DNA from: Pseudonocardia benzenivorans CB1190
GTDB lineage: Bacteria; Actinomycetota; Actinomycetes; Mycobacteriales; Pseudonocardiaceae
NCBI RefSeq assembly: GCF_000196675.2
Contig: NC_015312.1
Span: 3,100,001-3,164,000 of the forward strand
Direction: 5' to 3'
Length of the DNA: 64,000 bases
Position numbers and translations under genes: made by a program. Positions within the stretch are counted from its first letter, which is position 1. Each line of letters starts with the position of its first letter. The notes below the pieces were generated by a model that saw nothing but the letters and a program-made list of their open reading frames with translations, had not been told where the DNA came from and made no database searches. Shown in pieces: positions 13,958-23,481 of this stretch.

Positions 13958-16621
13958 ATGGTCGCCCTCACCAGCATCGATCGCGCACTCGTCGTCGATC
14001 TCGCGAGCCTGGACCGGGCGGCGCTGCCGGTCGCCGGGGGCAAGGCGGCCAACCTCGGCGAGCTCCTCGCCGCGGGGCTGCCGGTGCCCGGCGGGTTCTG
14101 CGTCACCACCGCCGCGTACCGCCTGGCGACGGCCGACACGGCCACCGCCGCGGCGGGCACCGACCCGGCCGCGGCGCGGGCGCAGGTCCTGACCGCTCTC
14201 GTCCCCGCGGCGGTCGCCGCCGCCGTCCGCGGTGCCTACGCCGCGCTCGGTGACGACGTGCCCGTCGCCGTCCGGTCGTCGGCCACCGCCGAGGACCTGC
14301 CCGAGTCGAGCTTCGCGGGCCAGCAGGACACCTACCTGAACGTCGTCGGTGCCGACGCGGTCGTCGATTCCGTCCGGCGGTGCTGGGCCTCGCTGTTCAC
14401 CGACCGCGCGGTGGCCTACCGCGCCACCGCGGGCGTCGACCCGGCCGGGGTCGCGATCGCCGTCGTGGTGCAACGCATGGTCGACGCCGCGGCCGCCGGG
14501 GTGATGTTCACCGCCGACCCGCTGACCGGCAGCCGGTCGCGCACCGTCCTCGACGCGGCTCCCGGGCTCGGGGAGTCGGTCGTGTCGGGCGCCGTCGACC
14601 CCGATCACGTCGTCGCCGATCCCCGGGGCCGGGTTCTCGACTATCACGTCGGCCGCGCGGGCACCGCGGTCCGTGCCGTGGCCGGCGGCGGCACCGTGCG
14701 GGTGCCGCACGGGGCCGAGCGCGGCCGCTGCCTGACCGACGCCCAGGTGAAGGAGCTGGTCGCGCTGGGAGAGCGGGCACAGGCGCACTTCGGTGCCCCG
14801 CAGGACCTGGAGTGGGCCATCGACGCCGCCGGCGGCGCGTGGCTCACCCAGTCGCGCCCCATCACGACGCTGTTCCCGCTGCCCGAGCCGGTCGAGGTGG
14901 GGCACGTCTACTTCTGCATCAGCCTCGCGCAGGGCCTCGTGCGGCCCATGACGCCGATGGGGATCGCCGCGGCCCGGCGGATCGCCACGGCCGCGGTCGC
15001 CGGGATGACCGGCCGCCCGCCCGCCGACCCCGACGTCGGCCCGCGCGGGCTCGTCGTCGCGGGCGGGCGCCCCTTCGCCGACGTCACGACGCCGCTGCGC
15101 ACCGCGCCCGGCCGTGTCCTGCTGCCCCGCATCCTCGACGTGATGGAGGCGCGCTCGGCCGTCGTCCTGCGCGAGCTGCTCGCCGGCGACGGCGACCCCG
15201 CGCACCTGCTCGGGGCGCCGGCGGGACGCCGCAGCTGGCTGCCGTTCCTGCGCGGCGTCGCCCGCATCGCGGTGCGGTTCCGGGTCCCGCCCAGGATGCT
15301 CGTCGCGCTCGTCCGGCCCCGCTCCGCGCTCGCACACGTGCAACGGGTCCGCGCGCGGGTCGCGCCGCTGTGCGTCGTCGACCCGGCGCTCGCCCCCGGC
15401 GACCACCTGCGCCGCGCCGAACGCCTCCTCGACAGCGTCTTCCCGATCCTGCCGACGGTCGCGCCCGTCGCGGGCGCCGGTTTCGTCGGCCTCGGGCTGG
15501 CCCGGCTGCTCGCCCGTGGCGACCTGCCCGCCGCCGACGTCCACGAGGTGCTGCGGTCCTTGCCGCACAACGTCACCACCGAGATGGACCTGCGGCTGTG
15601 GGCCCTCGCCGCGACGTTGCGCGACGATCCGGCGTCGGTCGCGGCGCTGCGCGACCGGGAGCCGGCCGCACTGGCCGCGGCGTTCGGCCGCGGAGAGCTG
15701 CCCGGGCGGCTGCAGGCCGGCCTGGGCGCCTTCCTCGCCGAGCACGGGCACCGGGCGGCGGCCGAGATCGACGTCGGCGCCCCGCGCTGGTCCGACGACC
15801 CGGCGCCGGTGCTCGCGGTCCTCGCCGGGTACCTGCGACTGCCGGTGGAGGAGCGTCCCGGCACGGCCCCCGACGTCCAGTTCGCGCGGGGCGCCCGGGC
15901 CGCGGAGGCGGCGCTGGCCCGCGTCGTGACCCGGGTCCGTCGCCGGTCGCGGGTGCGGGCGGCGCTCGTCGGGTTCGGGTTGCGCCGGGCGCGGGCCCTG
16001 GCCGGGCTGCGCGAGGAGCACAAGGACCTGCTCGTGCGGCTGCTCGCCGCGGTCCGGGCACACCTCGGGCACGTCGGGGCCGACCTGGCCGGGCGTGGAC
16101 TGCTCGCCGTCGCCGACGACGTCCACCTGCTCGACCTCGCCGAGACGGCCGCGGCCCTCGGTGGCGTCGACCAGCGCGACCTCGTCGCCCGCAGGCGGGC
16201 CGACCACGACCGCGAGCTGCGCCGCCGGCACGTGCCGCGGGTGCTGCTCGCCGACGGCACCGAGCCGGAGGCCGTCCGCGCCCCCGGTCGCGGGACCGAG
16301 CCGGGCACGCTCGTCGGCAGCGCGGCGTCGGCGGGCACGGTGACCGCGCCGGTCCGGGTGGTGTTCGACCCGGCCGAGGCTGCGGTGCAGCCCGGCGAGG
16401 TGCTCGTCGTGCCCTCGACCGACCCCGGCTGGACGCCGCTGTTCCTCACCGCCGGCGCGCTCGTGATGGAGATGGGCGGGTCGAACTCGCACGGCGCCGT
16501 CGTCGCCAGGGAGTACGGCATCCCGGCGGTCGTCGGCGTCCCCGGCGCGACGACCCGGCTGCGGACCGGCCAGATGGTCCGCGTCGACGGCGCCGCCGGA
16601 ACGGTCACCCCGCAGCCGTGA
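13958..16621 (+). CDS. PEP-utilising/rifampicin phosphotransferase-like enzyme
   Basis: 887 aa. The N-terminal ATP-grasp (PEP/pyruvate-binding) domain covers about residues 1-320 (GGKAANLGEL, VRSSATAEDLPESSFAGQQ, QSRPITTLF). A long helical middle part with no catalytic motif I can name follows, then a C-terminal swivelling phospho-His domain, GGSNSHGAVVAREYGIPAVV, with catalytic His845. The PEP synthase TIM barrel is missing. This three-part order (ATP-grasp, middle, His) is that of rifampicin phosphotransferase, which transfers the beta-phosphate of ATP to rifamycins. No rifamycin-associated element was seen upstream, so the real acceptor is uncertain. Confidence 0.82.
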   Translation: MVALTSIDRALVVDLASLDRAALPVAGGKAANLGELLAAGLPVPGGFCVTTAAYRLATADTATAAAGTDPAAARAQVLTALVPAAVAAAVRGAYAALGDDVPVAVRSSATAEDLPESSFAGQQDTYLNVVGADAVVDSVRRCWASLFTDRAVAYRATAGVDPAGVAIAVVVQRMVDAAAAGVMFTADPLTGSRSRTVLDAAPGLGESVVSGAVDPDHVVADPRGRVLDYHVGRAGTAVRAVAGGGTVRVPHGAERGRCLTDAQVKELVALGERAQAHFGAPQDLEWAIDAAGGAWLTQSRPITTLFPLPEPVEVGHVYFCISLAQGLVRPMTPMGIAAARRIATAAVAGMTGRPPADPDVGPRGLVVAGGRPFADVTTPLRTAPGRVLLPRILDVMEARSAVVLRELLAGDGDPAHLLGAPAGRRSWLPFLRGVARIAVRFRVPPRMLVALVRPRSALAHVQRVRARVAPLCVVDPALAPGDHLRRAERLLDSVFPILPTVAPVAGAGFVGLGLARLLARGDLPAADVHEVLRSLPHNVTTEMDLRLWALAATLRDDPASVAALRDREPAALAAAFGRGELPGRLQAGLGAFLAEHGHRAAAEIDVGAPRWSDDPAPVLAVLAGYLRLPVEERPGTAPDVQFARGARAAEAALARVVTRVRRRSRVRAALVGFGLRRARALAGLREEHKDLLVRLLAAVRAHLGHVGADLAGRGLLAVADDVHLLDLAETAAALGGVDQRDLVARRRADHDRELRRRHVPRVLLADGTEPEAVRAPGRGTEPGTLVGSAASAGTVTAPVRVVFDPAEAAVQPGEVLVVPSTDPGWTPLFLTAGALVMEMGGSNSHGAVVAREYGIPAVVGVPGATTRLRTGQMVRVDGAAGTVTPQP

Positions 16622-16820
16622 GCCGCGGCCAGAGGTCGGGCGCGGCGTCACCGGCCACGGCCGGTGTCATGGCCGGCAACGCCACTCACGGGGGTGGAGC
16701 GCCGGGGACGTACCCTGGACCACGCCGGGACGTCCCCGGCGACACCCCTGACGTGGAGGTCCTCGGCGTGCCGGTCCCATCCTGTGTCCACCGCCCGCAC
16801 CGCGCGGCGGCGGTGCGCCG

Positions 16821-18437
16821 GTGACCGCCGCCGCCGACCAGCCCACGTCGCCAGTCCTCGCCGAAGCCGCCCGCCGCCGCACCTTCGCGGTCATCAGCCA
16901 CCCCGACGCGGGCAAGTCGACGCTCACCGAGGCGCTCGCCCTGCACGCGGAGGTCATCGACTCCGCGGGAGCGGTGCACGGCAAGTCCGGGCGCCGCGGC
17001 GTGACGTCGGACTGGATGGAGATGGAGCGCAAGCGCGGCATCTCGATCACCTCGGCGGTGCTGGAGTTCACCTACGGCGACGCCGTGATCAACCTGCTCG
17101 ACACCCCGGGCCACGGCGACTTCTCCGAGGACACCTACCGGGTGCTCGCGGCCGTCGACGCCGCGGTGATGCTGCTCGACGCGGCCAAGGGCCTCGAGCC
17201 GCAGACCCTCAAGCTCTTCGACGTCTGCCGCAGCCGCGGCGTCCCCGTGCTGACGTTCGTCAACAAGTGGGACCGGCCGGGGCGCGAGGCGCTCGAGCTG
17301 CTCGACGAGGTGGAGCAGCGGATCGGGCTGCGGCCCATGCCGGTGACCTGGCCCGTCGGGTTCGCGGGCGACCTGCGCGGCCTTGTCGAGGTCGCGACGG
17401 GTGACTTCACCCGCTTCCGCCGCACGGCGGGCGGCGCGACGCGGGCCGAGGCCGAGCACGTCCCCGCTGAGCGCGCGGCCGCCGAGGAGGGCGCCGCCTG
17501 GTCGACGGCGCAGGACGAGCTCGCGCTGCTCACCGAGATCGGCGCGGGGTTCGACGAGAAGGACTTCCTCGCCGGCACCGCGACGCCGGTGCTGTTCGGC
17601 GCGGCGCTGTCGAACATCGGCGTCGCCCGCCTCCTCGACGCGCTCGTCGCGCTGGCGCCCGGCCCCGGCGAGCGCGACGACGTCGACGGCCGGCCGCGCC
17701 CGCTCGACGCGCCGTTCTCCGGATTCGTGTTCAAGGTGCAGGCCGGGATGGACCCGTCGCACCGCGACCGGATGGCGTTCATGCGGGTCTGCTCGGGACG
17801 GTTCGAACGCGGCATGGTGCTCACCCACGCCGCGACGGGCAAGCCGTTCGCCACGAAGTACGCGCAGGCCGTCTTCGGCCAGCAGCGGACGACGCTCGAC
17901 GAGGCCTACCCCGGCGACATCGTCGGCCTGGTGAACGCGGGCGCGCTGCGCCCGGGGGACACCCTGCACGACGGGCCCCGCGTCGAGTTCCCACCGATCC
18001 CGAGCTTCGCGCCGGAGCACTTCGCGGTCGTGCGCAGCGCCGACTCCGGCAAGCACAAGCAGTTCCGCCGGGGCATCGACCAGCTCGACGGCGAGGGCGT
18101 GGTCCAGGTGCTGCGTTCGGACCTGCGCGGCGACCAGGCGCCGGTGCTCGCCGCCGTCGGTCCGCTGCAGTTCGAGGTCGCGACGCACCGGCTCGAGTCG
18201 GAGTTCCACGCGCCGGTCACGCTGGAGCCGCTGGGCTACTCCGTCGCGAGGGTCACCGACGCCGAGGGCGCGGCGACGCTGCAGGGCCAGAGCGAGGTCG
18301 AGGTCTTCACCCGGCGTTCCGACGGCGCGTTGCTCGCGGTGTTCGCGCACCCGTGGCGGCTGGAGTCGGTGCGCCGCCGCTATCCCGACCTGCGGCTCGA
18401 CGCGATGCCGGCCGGGACGGTGGAGTCGGCGGGCTGA
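16821..18437 (+). CDS. prfC: peptide chain release factor 3
   Basis: 538 aa translational GTPase that recycles RF1/RF2 after peptide release. G1 HPDAGKST (27-34), switch I GVTSDWMEMERKRGISITSA, G3 DTPGHGDF, G4 NKWD and the RF3-specific C-terminal domain (LRSDLRGDQAPVLAAVGPLQ, RLESEFHAPV) are all present, at normal length. The start is GTG 16821; a weak G-rich ribosome site precedes it. A 199-bp gap without other features separates it from the phosphotransferase gene. It converges on the SGNH membrane protein gene (16 bp gap). Confidence 0.95.
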   Translation: MTAAADQPTSPVLAEAARRRTFAVISHPDAGKSTLTEALALHAEVIDSAGAVHGKSGRRGVTSDWMEMERKRGISITSAVLEFTYGDAVINLLDTPGHGDFSEDTYRVLAAVDAAVMLLDAAKGLEPQTLKLFDVCRSRGVPVLTFVNKWDRPGREALELLDEVEQRIGLRPMPVTWPVGFAGDLRGLVEVATGDFTRFRRTAGGATRAEAEHVPAERAAAEEGAAWSTAQDELALLTEIGAGFDEKDFLAGTATPVLFGAALSNIGVARLLDALVALAPGPGERDDVDGRPRPLDAPFSGFVFKVQAGMDPSHRDRMAFMRVCSGRFERGMVLTHAATGKPFATKYAQAVFGQQRTTLDEAYPGDIVGLVNAGALRPGDTLHDGPRVEFPPIPSFAPEHFAVVRSADSGKHKQFRRGIDQLDGEGVVQVLRSDLRGDQAPVLAAVGPLQFEVATHRLESEFHAPVTLEPLGYSVARVTDAEGAATLQGQSEVEVFTRRSDGALLAVFAHPWRLESVRRRYPDLRLDAMPAGTVESAG

Positions 18438-18453
18438 GCCCGCGGCCGGCCGG

Positions 18454-20001
18454 TCAGGACGGCCGTTCGTCGAGGTCGAGCAGCCGCGCCGTCGCCGCCG
18501 CCACCCGCAGCGACCCGACGCCCGTCGGGTGGAACGGGTAGCGGTCGGCGAGCCCCTGCAGGTCGGGCCCGAGCCCGTCGGCCGCGCCGGGGCTGCACAG
18601 CGGTTCGAGTGGCGGGTCGACCACCGTCATGTCGTACTTCGCCGCGCCGGCGCGCAGCACGTCGTTGAGCGCCTGGTTGCGCTCGTGCATGAGCTCGGTC
18701 TTGGCGGCGTCGAGCCCCGGGACGCCCGCCGGGCCGCGACCGTCCGGGCAGGCGCCGGGGTCGGTGCCGGGCGCGAACACGTCGTACGACGTCATGATCA
18801 CGATCTGTGGCCGGTCGGGGAGCGCAGCGAGGTCCTGCAGCAGGTCGCCGTAGTCGCGGTCGAAGGCGGCGAGCCGGTAGTCGAACTCGCCCGCGGTGAA
18901 CCGGTCCGCGCAGTCGGGGACGCCGTAGCAGTAGGTCAGGAAATCGCTCCAGCCCAGGTCGTTGGGCCCGATCTCGACGACGACGTAGCGCAGCCCGGTC
19001 ATCTGCTTGAGCAGGCTGACCTGGGCGGGGACCGACGACGGGCCGCGCGCCTGCGGTCCGCGCAGGCCCTGCGCGATCGTGGCGCCCGAACAGGCCAGGT
19101 TGCGCACCGACGTCGCGGTGACCGCACCGAGCTCGGCGGCCAGCGAGTCGGCGCTGCGCTCGCAGGCGATGTCGTCCGACGTCGCCTCCGGGACCGGCGG
19201 CCCGCCCACCCGCGCGGCGCGCGAGTCCCCGATGACCGCGCCGGTGTAGCCGGAGACCGCGGGCCCGACCGGTGACGGCGAGAGGTGGTAGGACCCGACG
19301 AGCTGGGTCAGCGAACGGACGTCGGACAGCCCGCGCGTCGCGCCCGACCACGCGAACCAGCCGCACGCACCCCAGGCCAGCAGCGACACGGCGACCGCGA
19401 GCACCGTCGTGCGTCCGACGGTGCCGGCGCTGCGGTGCCACAGCTCGGCGACGGTGATGTGTCCCTCGTGGGCCCGGCTCTGCCGGCGCAGCAGGGCGAG
19501 CATCCGCGCGCAGCCCGCGACGGCGCAGATCGCCAGGCACAGCCCGACCATGCCGAGCGCGCCGAAGGCGTACCAGCGGACGAACCCGCCGACGAGGGTG
19601 TCGGTGGCCTGGGCGCGGGCGGCGGCGGTGCGGTCGGGATCGAGCACCTCCGCCGCGGCGGCGTTGCGCTGGACGGGCCCGAGGGTGAGCTGCGGCCGCA
19701 TCGGGCCCCACACCTGCAGCGGGGTGATGTCGAGGCGGGTGTTGCCGATCTGCACCAGCTGCGCCGGGCCCGAGAGCGTCGGCGTCGGCACCCGGGCCCC
19801 CAACTCGACGTGCTGGCCCAGGATCGTGACGTCCTGCGCCGGGGTCAGCGCGATCGCCGTCGGCAGCCCGCCCAGCAGGCAGACCACCAGCAGCAGCACG
19901 GTCTGCCACGAGCGCAGCTCCCGCCACAGCGCCCGCGGCCGCAGCCCTCTCCGCCGGGTCGTCGGCGGTGCGTCGGGCAGGCGCTGGTCGGTCGTCGCCA
20001 T
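18454..20001 (-). CDS. membrane-bound SGNH hydrolase-domain protein
   Basis: 515 aa. Predicted membrane helices near residues 31-52, 140-165 and 198-220, with an extracytoplasmic loop between the first two. The remaining about 290 residues form a periplasmic-type SGNH domain: GAVIGDSRAARVGG, NLACSGATIAQG, VVEIGPNDLGW and YPFHPTGVG carry the expected Ser, Gly, Asn and His. Conserved Cys pairs suggest disulphides. A role in acyl removal from envelope glycans is plausible but untested. The start Met at 20001 (MATTDQR) is preferred over an upstream frame extension that lacks a ribosome site. Confidence 0.85.
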   Translation of the reverse strand: MATTDQRLPDAPPTTRRRGLRPRALWRELRSWQTVLLLVVCLLGGLPTAIALTPAQDVTILGQHVELGARVPTPTLSGPAQLVQIGNTRLDITPLQVWGPMRPQLTLGPVQRNAAAAEVLDPDRTAAARAQATDTLVGGFVRWYAFGALGMVGLCLAICAVAGCARMLALLRRQSRAHEGHITVAELWHRSAGTVGRTTVLAVAVSLLAWGACGWFAWSGATRGLSDVRSLTQLVGSYHLSPSPVGPAVSGYTGAVIGDSRAARVGGPPVPEATSDDIACERSADSLAAELGAVTATSVRNLACSGATIAQGLRGPQARGPSSVPAQVSLLKQMTGLRYVVVEIGPNDLGWSDFLTYCYGVPDCADRFTAGEFDYRLAAFDRDYGDLLQDLAALPDRPQIVIMTSYDVFAPGTDPGACPDGRGPAGVPGLDAAKTELMHERNQALNDVLRAGAAKYDMTVVDPPLEPLCSPGAADGLGPDLQGLADRYPFHPTGVGSLRVAAATARLLDLDERPS

Positions 20002-20275
20002 CTCGGAGGGGTACCCCCAGGGTGGTGTCGGCGCGTGTCGGGTCGACCCAGGATGCGTGACGACCGGCCCCCGCGTCACCACCGCTCGCAGCCGGTGACA
20101 CTTCTCACCGCCGGTACGCGGCGTCCCGGCCGTGCCGCGGCCCCGTCCGGGAGCCGCCGGGGCCGGGGCCGGGTGGACGCCCGTCGTTCATCCGGGCGCC
20201 ATCCCCGGGTCGGGCGCCGGACATCGCGGCCCGGTGAGCTTCCCGGATGCGGTCCGAGGCTGCGGGAGGGCGCCG

Positions 20276-20956
20276 GTGACGCTGCGGCTCGCGGTGCTCG
20301 ATCTGGCAGGGACGACGGTGTGCGACGACGGCCTGGTGCTCGACGCCGTCCTTGCCGCGCTCGGGGCGGTCCGGGTGCCGTGCGCGGGGCCGCGGTTCCC
20401 CGCGCTGCGCCGGCAGGCCGAGGCGACGATGGACCGGGCCTCGCTCGCGGTGTTCGGCGACCTGCTCGACGGCGACATGCACCGGGCCCGGCACGCCGAC
20501 TCGGCGTTCGCCGCGCGGCTGCGCAGCCAGGTGCGCGCCGGCGTGCTGCGCGAGATCCCGGGCGCCACCGCGGCGATGACCGCGCTGCACGACGCGGGCC
20601 TGTCGGTGTGCCTGTGCAGCGGGTTCGAGCCCGCGCTGCACGCCGAGATGGTCGAGGCCCTCGGCTGGACCGAGCTCGCCGATCTGCTCGTCTGCCCCGC
20701 CGATGTCGACGGCCGCGGACTGCCGGACCCGGCGATGCTGCTCACCGCGGCTGCGCGGGCGGAGGTCGAGCCGTCCGGCGTCGTCACCGCGGGGGACGCG
20801 ACGTCGGCGATGACGGCGGGCCGCCGCGCGGGCGCCGGGCTGACCGTCGGCGTGCTGACCGGCGCGCACCGCGCGGCGCCGCTGCGGGCCGCGGGCGCGG
20901 ACGCGATCGTCGACTCCGTCGCCGACCTCCCCGCGCTGCTCGGCCTGCCCTCCTGA
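20276..20956 (+). CDS. HAD hydrolase, phosphonatase-like
   Basis: 226 aa. Motif I is VLDLAGTTV, with the Ala-Gly-Thr-Thr variation typical of the phosphonoacetaldehyde hydrolase-like branch; the Ser/Thr motif is in CLCSGF, and motif IV is VVTAGDATSAMTAG. The catalytic Lys of motif III is not obvious (GLPDPAMLL replaces the usual GxPxP with Lys), so activity on phosphonates is uncertain. GTG start at 20276 after GGGAGGG. It stands alone between two leftward genes. Confidence 0.83.
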   Translation: MTLRLAVLDLAGTTVCDDGLVLDAVLAALGAVRVPCAGPRFPALRRQAEATMDRASLAVFGDLLDGDMHRARHADSAFAARLRSQVRAGVLREIPGATAAMTALHDAGLSVCLCSGFEPALHAEMVEALGWTELADLLVCPADVDGRGLPDPAMLLTAAARAEVEPSGVVTAGDATSAMTAGRRAGAGLTVGVLTGAHRAAPLRAAGADAIVDSVADLPALLGLPS

Positions 20957-20982
20957 GGTCCTTCGGCGCCCGGCGGCGCAGC

Positions 20983-22218
20983 TCAGGCCAGGCCGGACGC
21001 CGCGAGCGGGTCGTAGCCGGGGGCGGCGAGCATCGCCTGCAGCTGCCGTCGGCGCAGCCCGATGTTGCTGCCCTCGATGACAGGGTAGGCCAGTGCCTCG
21101 TTGAGGTGGCGGACCAGCGGGAACGCCCGGTCGTACGCGGTCACCCCGACGACCTTGACCAGGTCGTTGATCACGTCGACGGCGGTCTCGGAGCCGAACA
21201 CCTTGGAGTGCAGGGCCAGCTCGGGCCCGGCCGGGTCGCCGGACAGGACGGCGTCGAGCGCCCGCCACGACAGCAGCCGGACCGCCTCGATCCGGCCCTT
21301 GGCGTCGGCGAACACGTCGGCCACGGACTGGTGGGCGATGATCGGGACACCGCCGCCACGGGTCTGCGTCGTCGCGAACCGGTGGGCGACGGCGAAGGCC
21401 TGCCGCATCGCGGCCGTGGCGAACGTGCCGATCGAGGCGCCGCTGGCGAAGAACGCGTTGCGCGTCAGCTCGCCGCCCTGGCCCTCGGCCCCCAGCAGGT
21501 TCTCGCGCGGGACCCGGACGTCGTGCAGGGCGATGCGGGCGGTGAGGCACCCGGTGAGGCCGGGCAGGTCCAGGTACTCCTCGACCTCGATGTGGCCGGC
21601 GAGGTGCTCGCGCTCGGCCACGACGAGGGACACCCCGCCCGGGGTGCGGCAGACGATGGTCATGACGTCGGGACCGTCGCCGTCCCAGCCCGGCAGGTGC
21701 GAGGCCCACTGCTTGCGCCCGTTGACCACCCACTGGTCGCCGTCGAGGACCGCGGTGGTGCGGATGCCCTCGGCGGGCGGCGGGGCGTCGAAGTTGACGC
21801 TGCCGTCGGGCTCGGAGAAGGCCATCGCCGCGACCGGTGCGCCGGAGTCGGCGAGGAAGGGCGCGACGAAGCGCCGGATCTGCTCGGGCGTGCCGACCTG
21901 GTAGACCGGCATCAGGGCGATCAGCGGCCCGGCCATCGAGATGACGAAGTCGGGGCTCTGCGCCGCCCACTCCTCGACGAGGATCGCCGCGTCGACCCCG
22001 CTGCCGGCCGTGCCGCCGAACGGCACGGGAATCAGGCCCTTGAGGAAGCCGGCGCCGACCGCCTTCTCGAACGTGGGACGGGCCAGCAGCGCCCGGCGCA
22101 GCGGGTCGGGCTCGGCGCGCACCTCGTCGGCGAGCGGGCGCAGCTCCTCCTCGGCGAACCGACGGGCGATCGCGACGAGCCGGCGCTGCTCGGGGGACAG
22201 GGAGAAGGAGACGGCCAC
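20983..22218 (-). CDS. acyl-CoA dehydrogenase family protein
   Basis: 411 aa flavoprotein. The N-terminal helical domain begins LSPEQRRLVAIARRFAEEEL, the middle beta domain has AMAFSEPDGSVNF and VVNGRKQWASH, and the C-terminal helical domain has the FAD/active-site region ending NEALAYPVIEGSNIGLRRRQL. The Glu-containing EGSN motif is in the position of the catalytic base of acyl-CoA dehydrogenases. The GTG start at 22218 has AGGAG six bases upstream. Neighbouring regulator AraC lies upstream on the same strand, separated by a 14-bp minisatellite. Confidence 0.9.
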   Translation of the reverse strand: MAVSFSLSPEQRRLVAIARRFAEEELRPLADEVRAEPDPLRRALLARPTFEKAVGAGFLKGLIPVPFGGTAGSGVDAAILVEEWAAQSPDFVISMAGPLIALMPVYQVGTPEQIRRFVAPFLADSGAPVAAMAFSEPDGSVNFDAPPPAEGIRTTAVLDGDQWVVNGRKQWASHLPGWDGDGPDVMTIVCRTPGGVSLVVAEREHLAGHIEVEEYLDLPGLTGCLTARIALHDVRVPRENLLGAEGQGGELTRNAFFASGASIGTFATAAMRQAFAVAHRFATTQTRGGGVPIIAHQSVADVFADAKGRIEAVRLLSWRALDAVLSGDPAGPELALHSKVFGSETAVDVINDLVKVVGVTAYDRAFPLVRHLNEALAYPVIEGSNIGLRRRQLQAMLAAPGYDPLAASGLA

Positions 22219-22339
22219 GGGATGCTCCTGCGCTGCGACGATCCGACCGGGGTCGGGTCGGATCGGGTCGGGTCGGACGCCCGCCACTGTCGGGCGTCGA
22301 CGCGGTCGCCGTCCCGGCCGTTCGTGCGCGATCCCTGTG

Positions 22340-22437
22340 CAGAACGTGCGCGGCAGAACGTGCGCGGCAGAACGTGCGCGGCAGAACGTGCGCGGCAGAA
22401 CGTGCGCGGCAGAACGTGCGCGGCGGAACGTGCGTGC
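22340..22437. repeat. 14-bp VNTR, seven units
   Basis: Six identical adjacent copies of CAGAACGTGCGCGG (22340-22423) and one degenerate copy (22424-22437), ending at the base before the AraC stop codon and lying about 120 bp upstream of the acyl-CoA dehydrogenase start. Perfect identity suggests recent expansion. No spacers, so not a CRISPR array. Confidence 0.95.
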
Positions 22438-23349
22438 TCAGCCGCGCGCGTCGCGTGGTGCCGTGCCGTACTCCCGGCGGAACGCCCGGCTGAAGGCCGA
22501 CGGGTCCCGGTAGCCGTAGCGGGCCGCGATCTCGGTGATCGTGCCCCGCTCGGCCGGGTCGGTGAGCGCGCGGGCGCAGCGTTCGAGGCGCATGGTGCGC
22601 ACGGTGGCGGCGAACGTCGTCTCGTGCTCGGCGAAGGCCGCGTGCAACGTCCGTGGGGAGACGGCGAACCGGCGCGCTACCGAGGTCACCGACAGGTCCG
22701 GGTCGCCGAGCCGGCTCGCGACGTGCCGCAGGACGGCGGCCCGCAGCCCGGCCCGCGCCGGTTGCTCGACCGGACCGCCGATCGCCGCCGACACGACCGA
22801 GGCGAAGGACCGCTCCAGGTCGTCGGGCGCGGCCCCGGTCTCCTGCCAGCGCCACAGCGAGCGCATCAGCGTCGAGACGACGAGTCCGGTGCCGGTGGCG
22901 CCGTCGACGACGTGCCCGAGGCCCGCCTGCCGCGGCCTGCCGCCGAGTGCGCGGTGCGGGACGCGGAACGACAGCATCCGCCACGGTTCGTCGAATGCCA
23001 GGTGGTAGGGCTCCGTGGTGTCGAGGACGACGAGCCGGCCCGGGCCGACGGTCGACTCGACCGCGCCGGTCCGGACGTGGCAGCGGCCCGCGAGCTGGAG
23101 GTTGACGAAGACGTACTCGCCGTCGGAGCGGGCGACCTCGCGCGGCCCGTGCGCGGTCAGCTGGGGCTGCGAGTCGATCAGGGCGCGGTTGACCGCGCCC
23201 AGCCCGCGGGTCTCGACGCGGGCGGCGAAGCCCGGCACGTCGGTGGCGGTGCGGGTGGGGGTCAGCGGGACGAAGGCCTGGCAGATGACCTCGTGCCAGA
23301 CCGCGAACTGCTCGGCGACCGGGCGCGCGGCGATGTCCCAGGTCGGCAT
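22438..23349 (-). CDS. AraC family transcriptional regulator
   Basis: 303 aa. The N-terminal about 190 residues resemble the AraC-binding-like (FeaR/NimR-type) cupin sensor, and the C-terminal 100 residues are two HTH motifs: LSVTSVARRFAVSPRTLHAA and ITEIAARYGYRDPSAFSRAF. It probably senses a small organic compound and activates a neighbouring operon; the acyl-CoA dehydrogenase gene just downstream on the same strand is a candidate target. Start ATG 23349. Confidence 0.92.
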   Translation of the reverse strand: MPTWDIAARPVAEQFAVWHEVICQAFVPLTPTRTATDVPGFAARVETRGLGAVNRALIDSQPQLTAHGPREVARSDGEYVFVNLQLAGRCHVRTGAVESTVGPGRLVVLDTTEPYHLAFDEPWRMLSFRVPHRALGGRPRQAGLGHVVDGATGTGLVVSTLMRSLWRWQETGAAPDDLERSFASVVSAAIGGPVEQPARAGLRAAVLRHVASRLGDPDLSVTSVARRFAVSPRTLHAAFAEHETTFAATVRTMRLERCARALTDPAERGTITEIAARYGYRDPSAFSRAFRREYGTAPRDARG

Positions 23350-23366
23350 GCCACCTCCCGCGCGTC

Positions 23367-23420
23367 GTGGAGAGCAGGGCCGTCGTGCAGAGCAGGGCCG
23401 TCGTGCAGAGCAGGCCGTGA
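23367..23420. repeat. 18-bp tandem repeat upstream of the AraC gene
   Basis: Nearly three adjacent copies of GTGCAGAGCAGGGCCGTC (first has one change, third is truncated/degenerate), located just upstream of the AraC start, where it could affect its promoter. Confidence 0.8.
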
Positions 23421-23481
23421 ACAGCAGGATGGCCCGCGCGCCGCGCGCGGGACAAGCCCCCGGGTCGGATGCTCGGCAGCG

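Noticed and set aside
22340..22437. Possible CRISPR array
   Set aside because: The repeats are directly adjacent with no spacers, the unit is only 14 bp, and there are no cas genes.
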